Assembly: GCA_964463485.1 (NCBI GenBank)
Contig: CAYXDO010000006.1
Coordinates: forward strand, 62,001 to 126,000
Length of the DNA stretch: 64,000 nucleotides
Origin: CAYXDO01 sp964463485
Lineage (GTDB): Bacteria > Myxococcota > Kuafuiibacteriia > Kuafuiibacteriales > Kuafuiibacteriaceae
Reading direction: 5' to 3'
Numbering within the stretch: position 1 is the first letter of the stretch; each line of letters opens with the position of its first letter. Made by a program: the position numbers and the translations under genes. Below are positions 25,707-34,835 of this stretch, in pieces. The notes beneath the pieces are model-generated. The model was not told the origin of the DNA, ran no database searches, and saw only the letters and a list, made by a program, of their open reading frames with translations.

Positions 25707-26852
25707 GTGCAGCTCGTGCTCGTCCAGCTTCTGGCTGCAATCGCCATCACCTCGTCTTTGCCGACCGAGACTCATGGCGGGCCTGAAACGTCCGAACAGA
25801 ACGGCGACAGTCTTCGGTATTACTATTTCAATCCCGATGGTCTGGGTGCACACGCTTTTCAGACGCCGATCAGCCTCGTGATCGCGGGTGGGTTCTCTCC
25901 TTTCTTCGAACGCCGAATCGACGCCTTCGACTATGAGTCCGGAGCAAAGAAGCTCGTTGGACAATTGACCGATCCGTTCAACACCATCGCCGATTATGGG
26001 ATCGATCGGTTCCTGCTGGGTGAGTTCATCCCGAATCCTGGGTATGAGTCCGGTCAATGGGTACCCAACTACACTTGGCACCTGGTCGGAGGCGGCTTCC
26101 GAAATCGCCAGCTCCGGGAATACTTCCACCACCGCGGCGCCACACATCCTCGGCTGTACTCGTGGCTGGTCTCCTACGCCTCGCACCTCCTGAACGAGCT
26201 GATCGAGGCGGAGCGTTATGGGCCGGGTGCGGTGGACGGAATTGCGGACCTGTACTTCTTCGACTGGGTAGGGAAGTTGATCTTCGACTTGGACGCGGTC
26301 AACGAGGTGGCGACGGAGATCTTTCATCTGACGGACTGGACGACCCAGACTCAGTGGATTCCTCGGACGAGCCAGCTCATGAACATCGGCCAACTCTATT
26401 GGTTGCGACTGCAACTGTTCGGGCCGCTGAGCTTGAGCGCGTTGACCGGGGAGCTTACGAACACGGTCAACCTCACCTTCGAGCTCGGTTCGGAGCAACT
26501 CTCCCTGGGCCTCGGACTGAAACCCAACGCGATCCTGGAGTCGAACTCCGGCACGCCGGAGGCCGAAGCCTTGCACGTGACTTTCGGGGTGTACCTCTCG
26601 CGGGCCGACAACCCTGTCGTCGTGGCGACGTACGAGTCGAGCTACCGCTTCGCCGAATCGGACACAGGGAGGAAAAGCCGCGACGACGATATCTTCGTGA
26701 TGAATGTCTATCCTGGATGGTTCGACTGGGGTGAGTTTGCGCCTGGCTTCAGCCTGGGGGTGCGACGGGAGGCCATTTTTCTCGCCCTCTCGCACGGAGC
26801 CTGGCCTATTGGCATCTCCGTGGGTCCCTTGGGTCGCCAGCGATCGTGGTGA
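25707..26852 (+). CDS. Exported protein, outer-membrane-type, unknown
   Basis: 381 aa from GTG 25707; a TTG at 25653 or a GTG at 25719 are alternatives. The N-terminus VQLVLVQLLAAIAITSS is a short signal peptide. Aromatic-rich segments such as YTWHLVGGGFRNRQL and alternating-hydrophobicity strands near the C-terminus suggest a periplasmic or outer-membrane protein. There is some resemblance to the DUF3943 group, not firm. It is directly downstream of the small membrane protein. Confidence 0.6.
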   Translation: MQLVLVQLLAAIAITSSLPTETHGGPETSEQNGDSLRYYYFNPDGLGAHAFQTPISLVIAGGFSPFFERRIDAFDYESGAKKLVGQLTDPFNTIADYGIDRFLLGEFIPNPGYESGQWVPNYTWHLVGGGFRNRQLREYFHHRGATHPRLYSWLVSYASHLLNELIEAERYGPGAVDGIADLYFFDWVGKLIFDLDAVNEVATEIFHLTDWTTQTQWIPRTSQLMNIGQLYWLRLQLFGPLSLSALTGELTNTVNLTFELGSEQLSLGLGLKPNAILESNSGTPEAEALHVTFGVYLSRADNPVVVATYESSYRFAESDTGRKSRDDDIFVMNVYPGWFDWGEFAPGFSLGVRREAIFLALSHGAWPIGISVGPLGRQRSW

Positions 26853-27001
26853 AGGAAGCTCATATCGTGAGCGTTCAGCCATCAGCCGTCGGCGCTGACC
26901 CCCCTGAAACGCTCAGATCCCTGCCCAGGCATGACGATCCGCTGAGCAAACTGGCCTCGTCGAGTCCGTAGCAGTTTCAGGAACCCCGGCGGACCGATAC
27001 C

Positions 27002-27024
27002 TGAAACCGAGCGAAGCGAGGTTT
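27002..27024. terminator. Possible stem-loop between convergent genes
   Basis: GAAACC (27002-27007) and GGTTTC (27019-27024) can pair around an 11-base loop, between genes converging from 26852 and 27134. There is no U-tract, so any terminator role is uncertain. The rest of the 280-base gap shows nothing else I can name except a short GTGCCCGTGCCCGA run at 27031-27044, related to the repeat near 63000. Confidence 0.3.
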
Positions 27025-27133
27025 CGCACCGTGCCCGTGCCCGACGCGATTCCCCAATGAAGCACTGCCGAGCCGTGTCTTTTGCAGCCGGGCGGTCCAG
27101 CGCACCGGGGCTCGATGCCTGGCCACGCTCGGC

Positions 27134-28141
27134 TCATTTCTTCTCGTTCGCGGTCTCTTCGGGTTCCGGCAGGTAACTCTCCTTCAACGTCTTTCCCGAG
27201 CCCTCGTCCACGGTCTCCGTTCCGATGGAGCCGATCGCCTTCTTCTTGTACACCTTCGCCCTGCCGGAGCTCGAAGGCGCATCTTTGTTTCCTGCGCGGG
27301 CCTTTCCGAGAAACTTCTCGGCCCCGGCCTTGTCGAGCTTCTTCGCGGACGCGGCATCTTCGCTCTTCTCGAGCGCGGCCAGTACGTAGGACGAAACGAG
27401 CTTCTCTCGCAGGTCACCGAACAGCACCGGATTTCCAAACAGGTCGGCGACCTCGATTTGCCCGTTGATGCCGAACACGAACCCGGCCAGTCGTTCGTCT
27501 TTCGGAAGTTGCGTGATCACTGCGCTCACGTGGTGGGCAACTCTCTTTCTCAGCTCGGCGTTCTGAACCGTGCGTCGATAGGTCTGAGTCTCGCTCGTGG
27601 TGCCATGAGTCGCGTTCTTCCTCGCGACCTCCTGCCACACCTGGCCCTGATCGCCGGTGAGCGCGGCTTTGCGAAGCTCCGCGTGCGCCAGGGCGTTGCC
27701 CCCGCGAAATTCCATGCTCTGACCCTGCCAGCGCCCCTGCTCCACGCAGAACACCGCGACCTTGCGCCACTTGGCGTCGTTGGGCAGCACCGTATCACTC
27801 TGGATGATTCGATCCTGCTTTCCACCCAGGATCATCTCTCCTCCGAGGAGAAAGGCGGCGAGCTTGCCGCGGTTTCGCACCTCGACGGCGTTGACCTCGG
27901 CTTCGCCGCTCTGCCCGCGGATCTCTCGAACGGAGAGCGTCTTGTCCTCGAGCCCGGCCTCGAGGAGGGTATATCGGGCGTGGGGCCCTGGCGCGAGCGT
28001 GGCGACCGGGACCAAAGTCATGTTGTGAAAGGAGATCGGATCCAGATACACGAGCCCGCCTGACTCGTTCGAACGATCCTGGGCCGCCGAAGCGCCAGCC
28101 CAGAAGAGAGAGAGCAGTAGTGTCCATCGCCGGTTCATCAT
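27134..28141 (-). CDS. ARPP-1 (DUF6569)-like exported protein
   Basis: 335 aa from the ATG at 28139-28141, with a second ATG directly after. A signal peptide (RRWTLLLSLFWAGASAAQ) is followed by a domain with NMTLVPVATL, VEVRNRGKLAAFLLGGEMI, GGKQDRIIQSDTVLP and VFCVEQGRW. This last set is the signature of the ARPP-1 family, named for association with ADP-ribosylglycohydrolase and rhodanese-phosphatase proteins. Function is unknown. The C-terminal 60 residues are charged and low-complexity. A predicted signal peptide would place it in the periplasm. Confidence 0.7.
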   Translation of the reverse strand: MMNRRWTLLLSLFWAGASAAQDRSNESGGLVYLDPISFHNMTLVPVATLAPGPHARYTLLEAGLEDKTLSVREIRGQSGEAEVNAVEVRNRGKLAAFLLGGEMILGGKQDRIIQSDTVLPNDAKWRKVAVFCVEQGRWQGQSMEFRGGNALAHAELRKAALTGDQGQVWQEVARKNATHGTTSETQTYRRTVQNAELRKRVAHHVSAVITQLPKDERLAGFVFGINGQIEVADLFGNPVLFGDLREKLVSSYVLAALEKSEDAASAKKLDKAGAEKFLGKARAGNKDAPSSSGRAKVYKKKAIGSIGTETVDEGSGKTLKESYLPEPEETANEKK

Positions 28142-28229
28142 GCGAACCGAACGCGAGCAGGTTTGGCCGCGATTCCCTAAAGATCGAAGGCCACGCTCAG
28201 AACGCCGTGAAAGCAAACTGAGACCCCCA

Positions 28230-28249
28230 CCACCGGCTAAAGCCGGTGG
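28230..28249. repeat. Right-end hairpin of the IS200-like element
   Basis: Perfect 8-base arms CCACCGGC/GCCGGTGG enclose TAAA (TTTA on the transposase strand). This is the TnpA recognition-hairpin type, 50 bases past the tnpA stop. Confidence 0.75.
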
Positions 28250-28302
28250 GTTCTGGCTCCGTCGACTGAAAGTCGACTGAGCGAGCCGCGTGATGCAACT
28301 CG

Positions 28303-28734
28303 TTACTCGCTTACTTTGAACTCGTCATCGCCTCGCTCGACGTCCTGGTTCGCGATATACTCAGCCACTACTTCGTCGGACACATTCCCAGTGCTCGCGA
28401 CGAAGTATCCGCGAGCCCACAAGTGTCTCCCCCAGAACTCGCGGTTTATGTGCCGAAACTCGCGCAGCAGCTTGTGCGACGTACGACCCTTTACGAGTTG
28501 CATCACGCGACTCGGCGCCAGGTTCGGCGGGAGGCTCAGCAGAAGATGCACGTGATCCGGCCGAACGTGACCCTGGAGGATCACGACGTCGTTGGCCTCG
28601 CAGATTTGCCGCACCAGATCTCGAACCCGAATCCCTACTGGCCCTTTCAAGACCGGCTTGCGGTACTTCGGAATGAACACGAAGTGCAGATGGATCTTGT
28701 GGACCGTGTGCGATCCCTTCCGATATTGCGTCAC
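28303..28734 (-). CDS. tnpA: TnpA, Y1/HUH transposase of IS200/IS605 type
   Basis: 143 aa from the GTG at 28732-28734; longer readings run through the left-end hairpin. The HUH motif is HVH at 61-63 (PDHVHLLLSLPP), and the catalytic tyrosine is Y126 in VVAEYIANQ. IHLHFVFIPKYRKP is the typical N-terminus. It cuts and joins single-stranded DNA at hairpin ends. The protein looks intact and could be active. Confidence 0.9.
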   Translation of the reverse strand: MTQYRKGSHTVHKIHLHFVFIPKYRKPVLKGPVGIRVRDLVRQICEANDVVILQGHVRPDHVHLLLSLPPNLAPSRVMQLVKGRTSHKLLREFRHINREFWGRHLWARGYFVASTGNVSDEVVAEYIANQDVERGDDEFKVSE

Positions 28735-28768
28735 CGACCCAACAGTACCGCAAGCCTCCTGAAAGGCT

Positions 28769-28782
28769 TCGCCTAAAGGCGA
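28769..28782. repeat. Left-end hairpin of the IS200-like element
   Basis: TCGCC/GGCGA arms around TAAA, the same loop as the right-end hairpin, upstream of the tnpA start. GGGG/CCCC (28783-28786, 28793-28796) flanks it on the outside. Confidence 0.65.
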
Positions 28783-28807
28783 GGGGTTTACTCCCCGAAC
28801 GGGACCC

Positions 28808-30370
28808 TCAGAGCGTCGGGGCGACCGCGGCTTGAATGAGAGTCTCGAGCTCGGAGGGGTTGAAGGGCTTCTCGATTCGGTAGTTCGGAATGGTATCGAG
28901 AAACGCACGAGCTCGTGTCGTGAACGCACCTCCGGTCATGAAGATCATTCGCCGAGCGGTCTCTGGGCGCGCCTTGGAGAGCGCCTCGTAGAGGTCCATT
29001 CCCGTCATCTCGGGCATCATGAGATCACACAAGACCACGTCGAAGGACTGCTCCTCGAGCCGCAGCAGGGCGGCCCGAGCGCTGGTCTCGACGGTGACTT
29101 CGTGCGAAGGCAGCACCCTTCGAATGGCTTCTCCGAGCATTCGCTCGTCGTCCACGATCAGTATCCGACGCCCCCCCAACGCCTTCCCGGCGGCGACCGG
29201 CGCGCGCTTCTCCTCCGGCCGCGTAGCTCCGGCCGCAGGCAAGACAGTTCGGAAGACGGTACCCTCCCCGACCTTGCTCTCGACCTCGAGTCGGCCGCCG
29301 AACGAAGTGACGATTCGATGACAAATGCCCAAACCTAGGCCCGTTCCGACACCCACGGGCTTGGTCGTGAAAAAGGGGTCGAAGATTCGCGGGAGAATAT
29401 GTTCCGGAATCCCCGTTCCCGTGTCTCGAATCTCCACCACTACACGACCGACCGTGTCCACGAAGGTAACTGCCGTAATTTGGTTGTTCTGACGCTCACC
29501 CTCGGGGATCGCTTGGGCTGCGTTCACGATGAGATTGAGGAACACTTGGCCCAATCGGGCCTCGTTGACCATAGCCATCGGGACGTCGCCGTACTCTTTC
29601 TTGAGCACAGCCCGATGTCGCACTTCGTTTTCGGCCATTCGAAACGAAGACTCGAGCGCTCGGTGCACGTCGACGGGATCGCACCTGTCTTCCTCCGGCC
29701 GCGAAAAAACCTTCAGGTCCTTCACGATCTGACGGACCTGATGGGCCGCCTCGAAGGCGTCTCGCAGCGGCACCTTGGTCTCGTCGACCATGGCCTCTAG
29801 GCTCGCCAGCACGGCGTCACGACGGAGCTCCGCCCCAACTCTGTTCAGACTCCGCTCTAGAAAATTGAGGTTCGAAATCAGCGTCAACAGCGGATTGTTG
29901 ATTTCGTGAGCGACGCCGGCCACCAACGTGCCCACGCAGGCCATACGCTCGGAGATCACGAGCTGCTCCTGTATCCGGATCCGATCCCTGCGGTTTTCCG
30001 CCTCCCGTAGCTCCCGCTCGACCGCCGGCACCAGCCGGGCAAATCGCCCCTTCGTCATGAAATCGTGCGCGCCAGATTTGATCGCGTCGACCGCGGCCTC
30101 CTCACCGATCGTGCCCGACACGATGATGAACGGAATGTCCAGCCGGAGCGCTTGCACGACGGCCAACGCCTCGGGGGCGGAGAACGTCGGGAGCGAATAG
30201 TCCGAGATCACGATATCCCAGGTCGTCGAGCCGAGGGCCCGGGCCATTCCGTCAGCGTCCTCGACGCGCTCGTACGTGACTTCGAAGCCCCCCCGACGAA
30301 GCTCTCGAACCACGAGCTCGGCGTCGATCAGCGAGTCTTCCACGAGCAAAAGATGCAGAGGTCGCTTCAT
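28808..30370 (-). CDS. Hybrid sensor: REC-HisKA-HATPase-REC
   Basis: 520 aa from the ATG at 30368-30370. The N-terminal receiver (LLVEDS, phospho-Asp57 in IVISDYSLP) is followed by HisKA with VAGVAHEINNPLLT, then N box LNLIVNAAQAIPEG and G boxes DTGTGIP and GVGTGLGLGI. A C-terminal receiver has ILIVDDE and phospho-Asp in VVLCDLMMPEMTG. There is no membrane or PAS domain, so input comes through the first receiver from another kinase. The divergent PAS kinase (start 30673) is a natural partner. The IS200-like element sits just past its stop. Confidence 0.93.
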   Translation of the reverse strand: MKRPLHLLLVEDSLIDAELVVRELRRGGFEVTYERVEDADGMARALGSTTWDIVISDYSLPTFSAPEALAVVQALRLDIPFIIVSGTIGEEAAVDAIKSGAHDFMTKGRFARLVPAVERELREAENRRDRIRIQEQLVISERMACVGTLVAGVAHEINNPLLTLISNLNFLERSLNRVGAELRRDAVLASLEAMVDETKVPLRDAFEAAHQVRQIVKDLKVFSRPEEDRCDPVDVHRALESSFRMAENEVRHRAVLKKEYGDVPMAMVNEARLGQVFLNLIVNAAQAIPEGERQNNQITAVTFVDTVGRVVVEIRDTGTGIPEHILPRIFDPFFTTKPVGVGTGLGLGICHRIVTSFGGRLEVESKVGEGTVFRTVLPAAGATRPEEKRAPVAAGKALGGRRILIVDDERMLGEAIRRVLPSHEVTVETSARAALLRLEEQSFDVVLCDLMMPEMTGMDLYEALSKARPETARRMIFMTGGAFTTRARAFLDTIPNYRIEKPFNPSELETLIQAAVAPTL

Positions 30371-30672
30371 GCCCTTGCTTCCTCGGGCTGCGCCCAAGTT
30401 ACTCGGGCGCATACCCGACTCACATGACTAGCCTTACCGCACAAGGAGCCGGATGGGCCAGTGCTTCGTGGTGCATTTCTCGACAACGATCGTGATGCGA
30501 GCTGAACCGACGTTTCCGATGGATGACGCCGGACTCGCTCCAGAATCACGTTCGGAATCAGAAACGCAAGGTCGCACCCAGACAGGCCGCGAAACGTCGC
30601 ACCCATCGCGGAAGTCGGAGAGTGGTGGTGTAAAGGAGCATCTCGTGCCAGAATAGGCCCGGAGAACCGACG
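30371..30672. other. Divergent intergenic region with a weak small-ORF candidate
   Basis: Shared upstream region of the two signalling units. It holds a 67-codon reading frame (30453-30656, +) with AAGGAG at 30443-30448 four bases before its ATG. The composition (Ser/Glu/Arg-rich) does not resemble a folded protein, and it could be a leader of the kinase transcript. No clear promoter boxes were recognised. Confidence 0.35.
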
Positions 30673-32814
30673 GTGGCCGAGGAATCGCCCAAGAGCGCCG
30701 AAACGACGCGGCCCGAGTTCTTTCGTTCGATCGTCGAAGCCCAGAGCGATTTCGTCACGCGATTTCTTCCGAGCGGAGTGGTGACTTACTGCAATCCGGC
30801 GGTCGGTCGCGCGTTCGGCATCCCGCCGGAAGCGTTCATCGGCCGACCATGGCACGGACACGTGTCCAACCCTGCGGAGCTCGAGCGAGCGCTCGCCAGC
30901 CTGCGACAACTTACCAAGGACACTCCGGTGGTGTGGAACGAGACCTCCATTCGCCTTCCGAACGGCGAAGTTCGCTGGCTCGAGTGGGAGAACCGCGCGA
31001 TCTTCGACCATCGAGATCAAATCGCCGAGATCCAAGCGGTGGGGCGCGACATCACCGCGAGAGTTCGGGCGGAGAGCGACCTTCGAGAGAGTCAGGCCAC
31101 CCTGAAGAGCTTCTTCGAAGGCTCGCAAATGTTCATGGCTGTGATCGAGCTTCGGGGGGAGAGTCTCGTGGGTGTGCAAGCCAACCGGGCCGTGGCCCGA
31201 CACCTTGCTCTGCCCTCGACCAACGTCGAAGAGCTCGGTGCTGCGGAGGTCGGAGTTCCTAGCGGCATTCATAGCCTCTGGGTCGAGAAGTGCAGACAAG
31301 CCCGCGAAGAGGGGCGACCCATCCGCTTCGTGTACGAGCGCCCGCTCGGCCAACAACTCCGGGTCCTCGACGCTACCGTCGAGCACGTCGGTGACTCTCC
31401 CACGGGATCCCGGTTTAGCATGGTGGCCAGCGATCAGACCGCTCAGGCCCAAGCAGACTCGCTGAAGGCCTTCTCCGAGCAACTCCTCGCCAACACTCAC
31501 GAGGCCGTGTTCACGACCAACCGAGACTTCAAGATCGTTCGCTGGAACCAGGGCGCCGAGGAAGTGTTCGGCTGGTCTGCTCCGGAAGCCGCCGGCCAGA
31601 ACTTCTGTACTCTCCTCCGAGTCCGGTCGTCCGAAGGCTTGGACATGATGAACATCGTGCTCAACAGCAATCGGTTCGACGGGGACGTCGAGTGTGACAA
31701 AAAGGACGGATCGACCGTCTACGTCGACGCACGAAGCGCCGCGATGAGGGACTCGAACGGCGCCCTGCTCGGTTTGATCGTGTCCGCGCGGGACGTGACG
31801 TCGAAGAAAGAGGCCGAGCTCGCTTTGAGAGAGAGCGAGGAGCGACTCTCGACCATTTTCCGGGAGGCTCACGCCGCGATCGCCATCCTAGATCTGCGCA
31901 CAGGCTCCATCTTGGATGCCAACCCCGCGTTCAGCGAGATGTTCCGGTGGTCGCGAGAGGAGGTTCTCGGGAAGACGCCCAAGTCACTCGACCTGTGGGC
32001 CGATCTCGAGGAGCGAGAGTTGCTGCGGAAGAGAATGCTCGAAGGGATCCGACTCGCCGAGGTCAGCCTGCGACGAAGGTCGGGAGAGGTGATCGAGTGC
32101 CTGGTGTCGATGAACCCCACCCGACTCGAGGACATCCCGTGTCTCATCGCGGTGGTTCAAGACATCAGCGAGCTGCGCAACGCCGAACGGCAGCTCCGGA
32201 TCGCCGTGCAGGAGCGAGACACGCTGCTCCGCGAGATCCACCATCGCGTCAAGAACAACCTTCAGGTGCTCTCGAGCCTCATTCGCTTGCAGCTCCAACG
32301 GGAGCCGCTTCCGACGGGGCGCGAGGTCGGCACGAGCCTGCTGGAGCGAATCCAGGCGATGTCGGTGGTCCACGAACGACTCTACGCCCACGAACGCCTC
32401 GACACCGTGTCGGCAGCGAGCTACCTGACTGATCTCACTCGCGCTGTCCTCGAGACACATCCGGACGTGATCAGCCGGGTGAGTGTGGACGTGGAGGTCG
32501 AGCCGGTGGATATCTCCATCGAGGTCGCCATGCGGCTCGGTCTCATCATCGGGGAGTTGGTGACGAACGCGTTGAAACATGCTTTCCCAGACGGACGCGA
32601 GGGCGAGCTGAAGATCCGGATGGCGAGGGATGCCAAAGGGGTGGTGCTGGCGGTCGGAGATGATGGCATCGGTCTTGCGGCTGGACTGGAATCACCGCGG
32701 GCGCGCAGCATGGGGCTGGAGCTCGCGCGGCAGTTGGCCGCTCAACTCGGCGCGACGCTCGAAGTGGAGTCTTGCGCCGGCACGAAATGGGTTCTTCGAG
32801 TTGCGGAGGTTTGA
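30673..32814 (+). CDS. Multi-PAS sensor histidine kinase (HisKA_2 type)
   Basis: 713 aa, GTG start. Several PAS/PAC units are seen: about 15-140 ending VGRDITARVRAE, about 140-265, about 270-390 ending VSARDVTSKKEAE and about 390-510 ending VVQDISELRNAE. The phospho-acceptor segment LREIHHRVKNNLQVLSSL is near 520-537, the HisKA_2/HWE-like class. The ATPase N box ELVTNALKHAFPDGR is near 630-644. It is soluble. The stop overlaps the regulator ATG (TGATG), so the two make a cognate pair. Confidence 0.92.
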   Translation: MAEESPKSAETTRPEFFRSIVEAQSDFVTRFLPSGVVTYCNPAVGRAFGIPPEAFIGRPWHGHVSNPAELERALASLRQLTKDTPVVWNETSIRLPNGEVRWLEWENRAIFDHRDQIAEIQAVGRDITARVRAESDLRESQATLKSFFEGSQMFMAVIELRGESLVGVQANRAVARHLALPSTNVEELGAAEVGVPSGIHSLWVEKCRQAREEGRPIRFVYERPLGQQLRVLDATVEHVGDSPTGSRFSMVASDQTAQAQADSLKAFSEQLLANTHEAVFTTNRDFKIVRWNQGAEEVFGWSAPEAAGQNFCTLLRVRSSEGLDMMNIVLNSNRFDGDVECDKKDGSTVYVDARSAAMRDSNGALLGLIVSARDVTSKKEAELALRESEERLSTIFREAHAAIAILDLRTGSILDANPAFSEMFRWSREEVLGKTPKSLDLWADLEERELLRKRMLEGIRLAEVSLRRRSGEVIECLVSMNPTRLEDIPCLIAVVQDISELRNAERQLRIAVQERDTLLREIHHRVKNNLQVLSSLIRLQLQREPLPTGREVGTSLLERIQAMSVVHERLYAHERLDTVSAASYLTDLTRAVLETHPDVISRVSVDVEVEPVDISIEVAMRLGLIIGELVTNALKHAFPDGREGELKIRMARDAKGVVLAVGDDGIGLAAGLESPRARSMGLELARQLAAQLGATLEVESCAGTKWVLRVAEV

Positions 32815-33410
32815 TGAATACTGAGTACTCGGTCATAGTGGTCGAGGATGAGCCGTGGGTGGCTCAGGACCTCTGCGCCATTCTGGCTGCGGCGGGGTAC
32901 AAGACCTTTCCGCCGGTGACCCGCGGCGCGGAGGCAGAGTCCGCGATCGCAGAGTCTCGTCCCGACCTCGTACTGCTCGACATCGCGCTCGACCACGGAC
33001 TCTCCGGGATCGAAGTCGCGGCGCATCTTCGTGCGACTCTGGCTGTGCCGATCGTCTTCGTTTCGGCGCACTCGGACCCAGACACGATCCGCCGAGCGGT
33101 CGAGGTCGAGCCTCGCGGGTTCGTCGTCAAGCCCTTCATTCCCGAGCAAGTGGTCGCGACGGTGAGCGCCGCGATTCGTCAGAAGCCGTCGGTCCTCAAC
33201 ACCAAGTCCGCGCCAGGCCTCTCGATGCTGACCAAGCGGGAGCGACAAGTCTTGGAAGCTCTGCTCTCCGGCCGCCGCATCAGCGGGATCGCGGCCATGG
33301 AAGGCCTGAGTGTCCACACCATTCGAAATCAGGTCAAGTCGATCATGTTCAAGCTCGACGTACATTCCCAGGACGAGCTCGTGACTCGGTTCACCGCGCG
33401 CGAGCGCTGA
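32814..33410 (+). CDS. Response regulator, REC + LuxR-type HTH
   Basis: 198 aa. The receiver domain 1-125 has acidic residues E11-D12-E13, phospho-Asp56 (LVLLDIALD) and the conserved Lys in GFVVKPF. The C-terminal HTH 137-190 reads LTKRERQVLEALLSGRRISGIA and LSVHTIRNQVKSIMFKL, typical of NarL/LuxR regulators. It is translationally coupled to the PAS kinase. DNA targets are unknown. Confidence 0.92.
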   Translation: MNTEYSVIVVEDEPWVAQDLCAILAAAGYKTFPPVTRGAEAESAIAESRPDLVLLDIALDHGLSGIEVAAHLRATLAVPIVFVSAHSDPDTIRRAVEVEPRGFVVKPFIPEQVVATVSAAIRQKPSVLNTKSAPGLSMLTKRERQVLEALLSGRRISGIAAMEGLSVHTIRNQVKSIMFKLDVHSQDELVTRFTARER

Positions 33411-33669
33411 GCGACATCCGCAACTCTCCAGGACCGCGGGATCACGCCGAGCGAAGCGAGGCTGCCAGTCGACGGGATTCATTCCCGCCAGCACCGACAA
33501 TTCTCCGGGCGTGCGGTCGCGAGGCGCATCATTGTCGCACCCATCTCGGCAATCCTTGCTGAGCCTTGCCGGGAGATTACAAACCCGTGCGACGATCAGT
33601 CAGACCTCGATCTTCAGGAGAGCCCGAAACTCAGGACTACGAAGTGGGTTCCTCGATTCAGGAGGCACC

Positions 33670-34050
33670 ATGATCGACTACTACCAAACACTCACCCTCG
33701 GAACCCTCCTCGCGTGCTCCCGCGCCACTCCGTGGCAGGGTTCAGAGACCGCCGCCTTGACCGCATCGGAGGAACAGGGCCTGGTCGTCATGCGAGAGGA
33801 GGAGAAGCTGGCCAGAGACGTCTACGCCGAGTTGTTGGCGTTCGACCCGATGTTCAGTCGTATCCGACAAAGCGAACAGCGACACATGGATTTCGTCGGA
33901 GCCGTGCTCGAGAGCCGCGGGCTCGCCGATCCAGCGAATTCGAAGGGCCGAAAGCTGAGTGCGACAATTCAACCTTCCGATCGTGCTGACGACCTGAACA
34001 CCGCCGAAGCACGACGTCGGCTCGCGTTGGAGCTCGAAGAGATGGATTGA
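33670..34050 (+). CDS. Truncated DUF2202-like lipoprotein
   Basis: 126 aa with a strong AGGAGG (33660-33665) four bases before the ATG. The N-terminus ends LGTLLAC, which could be a lipobox. The core VVMREEEKLARDVYAELL and RIRQSEQRHMDFV are the DUF2202 ferritin-like helices. The protein stops at ALELEEMD, where full-length members continue (EExDIxDL and two more helices). It therefore lacks the second half of the four-helix unit, and may be a decayed or shortened gene. Confidence 0.7.
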   Translation: MIDYYQTLTLGTLLACSRATPWQGSETAALTASEEQGLVVMREEEKLARDVYAELLAFDPMFSRIRQSEQRHMDFVGAVLESRGLADPANSKGRKLSATIQPSDRADDLNTAEARRRLALELEEMD

Positions 34051-34082
34051 GGTGGACGAAGCTACGAGGGGCAGGATTCAAG

Positions 34083-34670
34083 TCAGAGGGTCCGCTTCTT
34101 GAGCGGCTTTTTCTCGGTCGATCCCACCTCGGCCGGATCGTCGGACCCACCTCCGGAAGCAGCCGTTCGTTCGGCCTTGAGCCTGGCCAGCACGACCTTC
34201 GGATCCTCCCAGTTCGGCTTTCCGGCCTCGTCGGTCTTCGGCCAGACCCCGCTGCCTAGGTTCGCCTGGACATCGAGCCCTCGGATCGAGTCCCGAACGT
34301 TCGAGAGCGCGACGTCGCTGGCGTCGGGCTCCGGGGCCTGCGCCAGGATTCCGAGCTCAGCCGCGAGCCCAGACTCGCGGGCCAGCGTCCTTATCTGGTC
34401 GAGAGCCCTCTTGACGTCGGCCTCCGCTGCGCTCGCCTCAGCGAGGTTCGCTCGCGTCTCCACGAGCATCTCCTCGACCTCCCGTCGGAGCGAGGCGATC
34501 TCTGCGATGAGCTCGTGGTCTTGATGGATCCGAGCAATCTCCTCGTGGCGCCGGAGCTCCTCGAGTCGCGTCTCGGCGACTCCGAGCTGCTTTTGCGCGC
34601 GCTCGCGAGCGATCATGGCACTCGCGAGCAGGGCTTTGGCACGGGCGTACGAATCGTCGAGCTCTGACAC
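34083..34670 (-). CDS. Coiled-coil protein, unknown
   Basis: 195 aa from a GTG at 34670; an ATG at 34805 would add an Arg-rich 45-residue stretch that looks non-coding. Residues about 10-130 are a heptad-rich coiled coil (for example EEIARIHQDHELIAEI). The C-terminus is Lys-rich (STEKKPLKKRTL). It is the last gene of the long minus-strand operon. No family was recognised; a PspA-like scaffold is only a guess. Confidence 0.55.
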   Translation of the reverse strand: MSELDDSYARAKALLASAMIARERAQKQLGVAETRLEELRRHEEIARIHQDHELIAEIASLRREVEEMLVETRANLAEASAAEADVKRALDQIRTLARESGLAAELGILAQAPEPDASDVALSNVRDSIRGLDVQANLGSGVWPKTDEAGKPNWEDPKVVLARLKAERTAASGGGSDDPAEVGSTEKKPLKKRTL

Positions 34671-34835
34671 CCGGCGAGTATCGGACTCTGGAGGGGCCAG
34701 GTCAACGCAGGTCCAGAAGTTCGAGATCCTGTCGGCCTCATCGAACGCGAAGCGTCGCGTTCGAGCTCTCGCTCGACCCGTCGCGGAGCCGAGGCAACAC
34801 GCCACGCCACGAAGCTTACAAGCCCTTCCGCGAGG

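Larger units (their letters stand above)
28220..28800 (-). mobile_element. IS200/IS605-like single-gene element
   Basis: It contains one tnpA and no tnpB. Subterminal hairpins with the same TTTA loop (read on the minus strand) mark both ends: TCGCC/GGCGA at 28769-28782 and CCACCGGC/GCCGGTGG at 28230-28249. Further stems lie at 28261-28277 (GTCGACT/AGTCGAC) and 28752-28769 (AAGCCT/AGGCTT). No target duplication is expected for this family. The upstream end lies within about 10 bases of the hybrid kinase stop at 28808. Exact boundaries are estimates. Confidence 0.75.

Noticed and set aside
30453..30656. 67-aa ORF with a fair ribosome site
   Set aside because: Low-complexity composition and no family; noted under the intergenic entry rather than called a gene.
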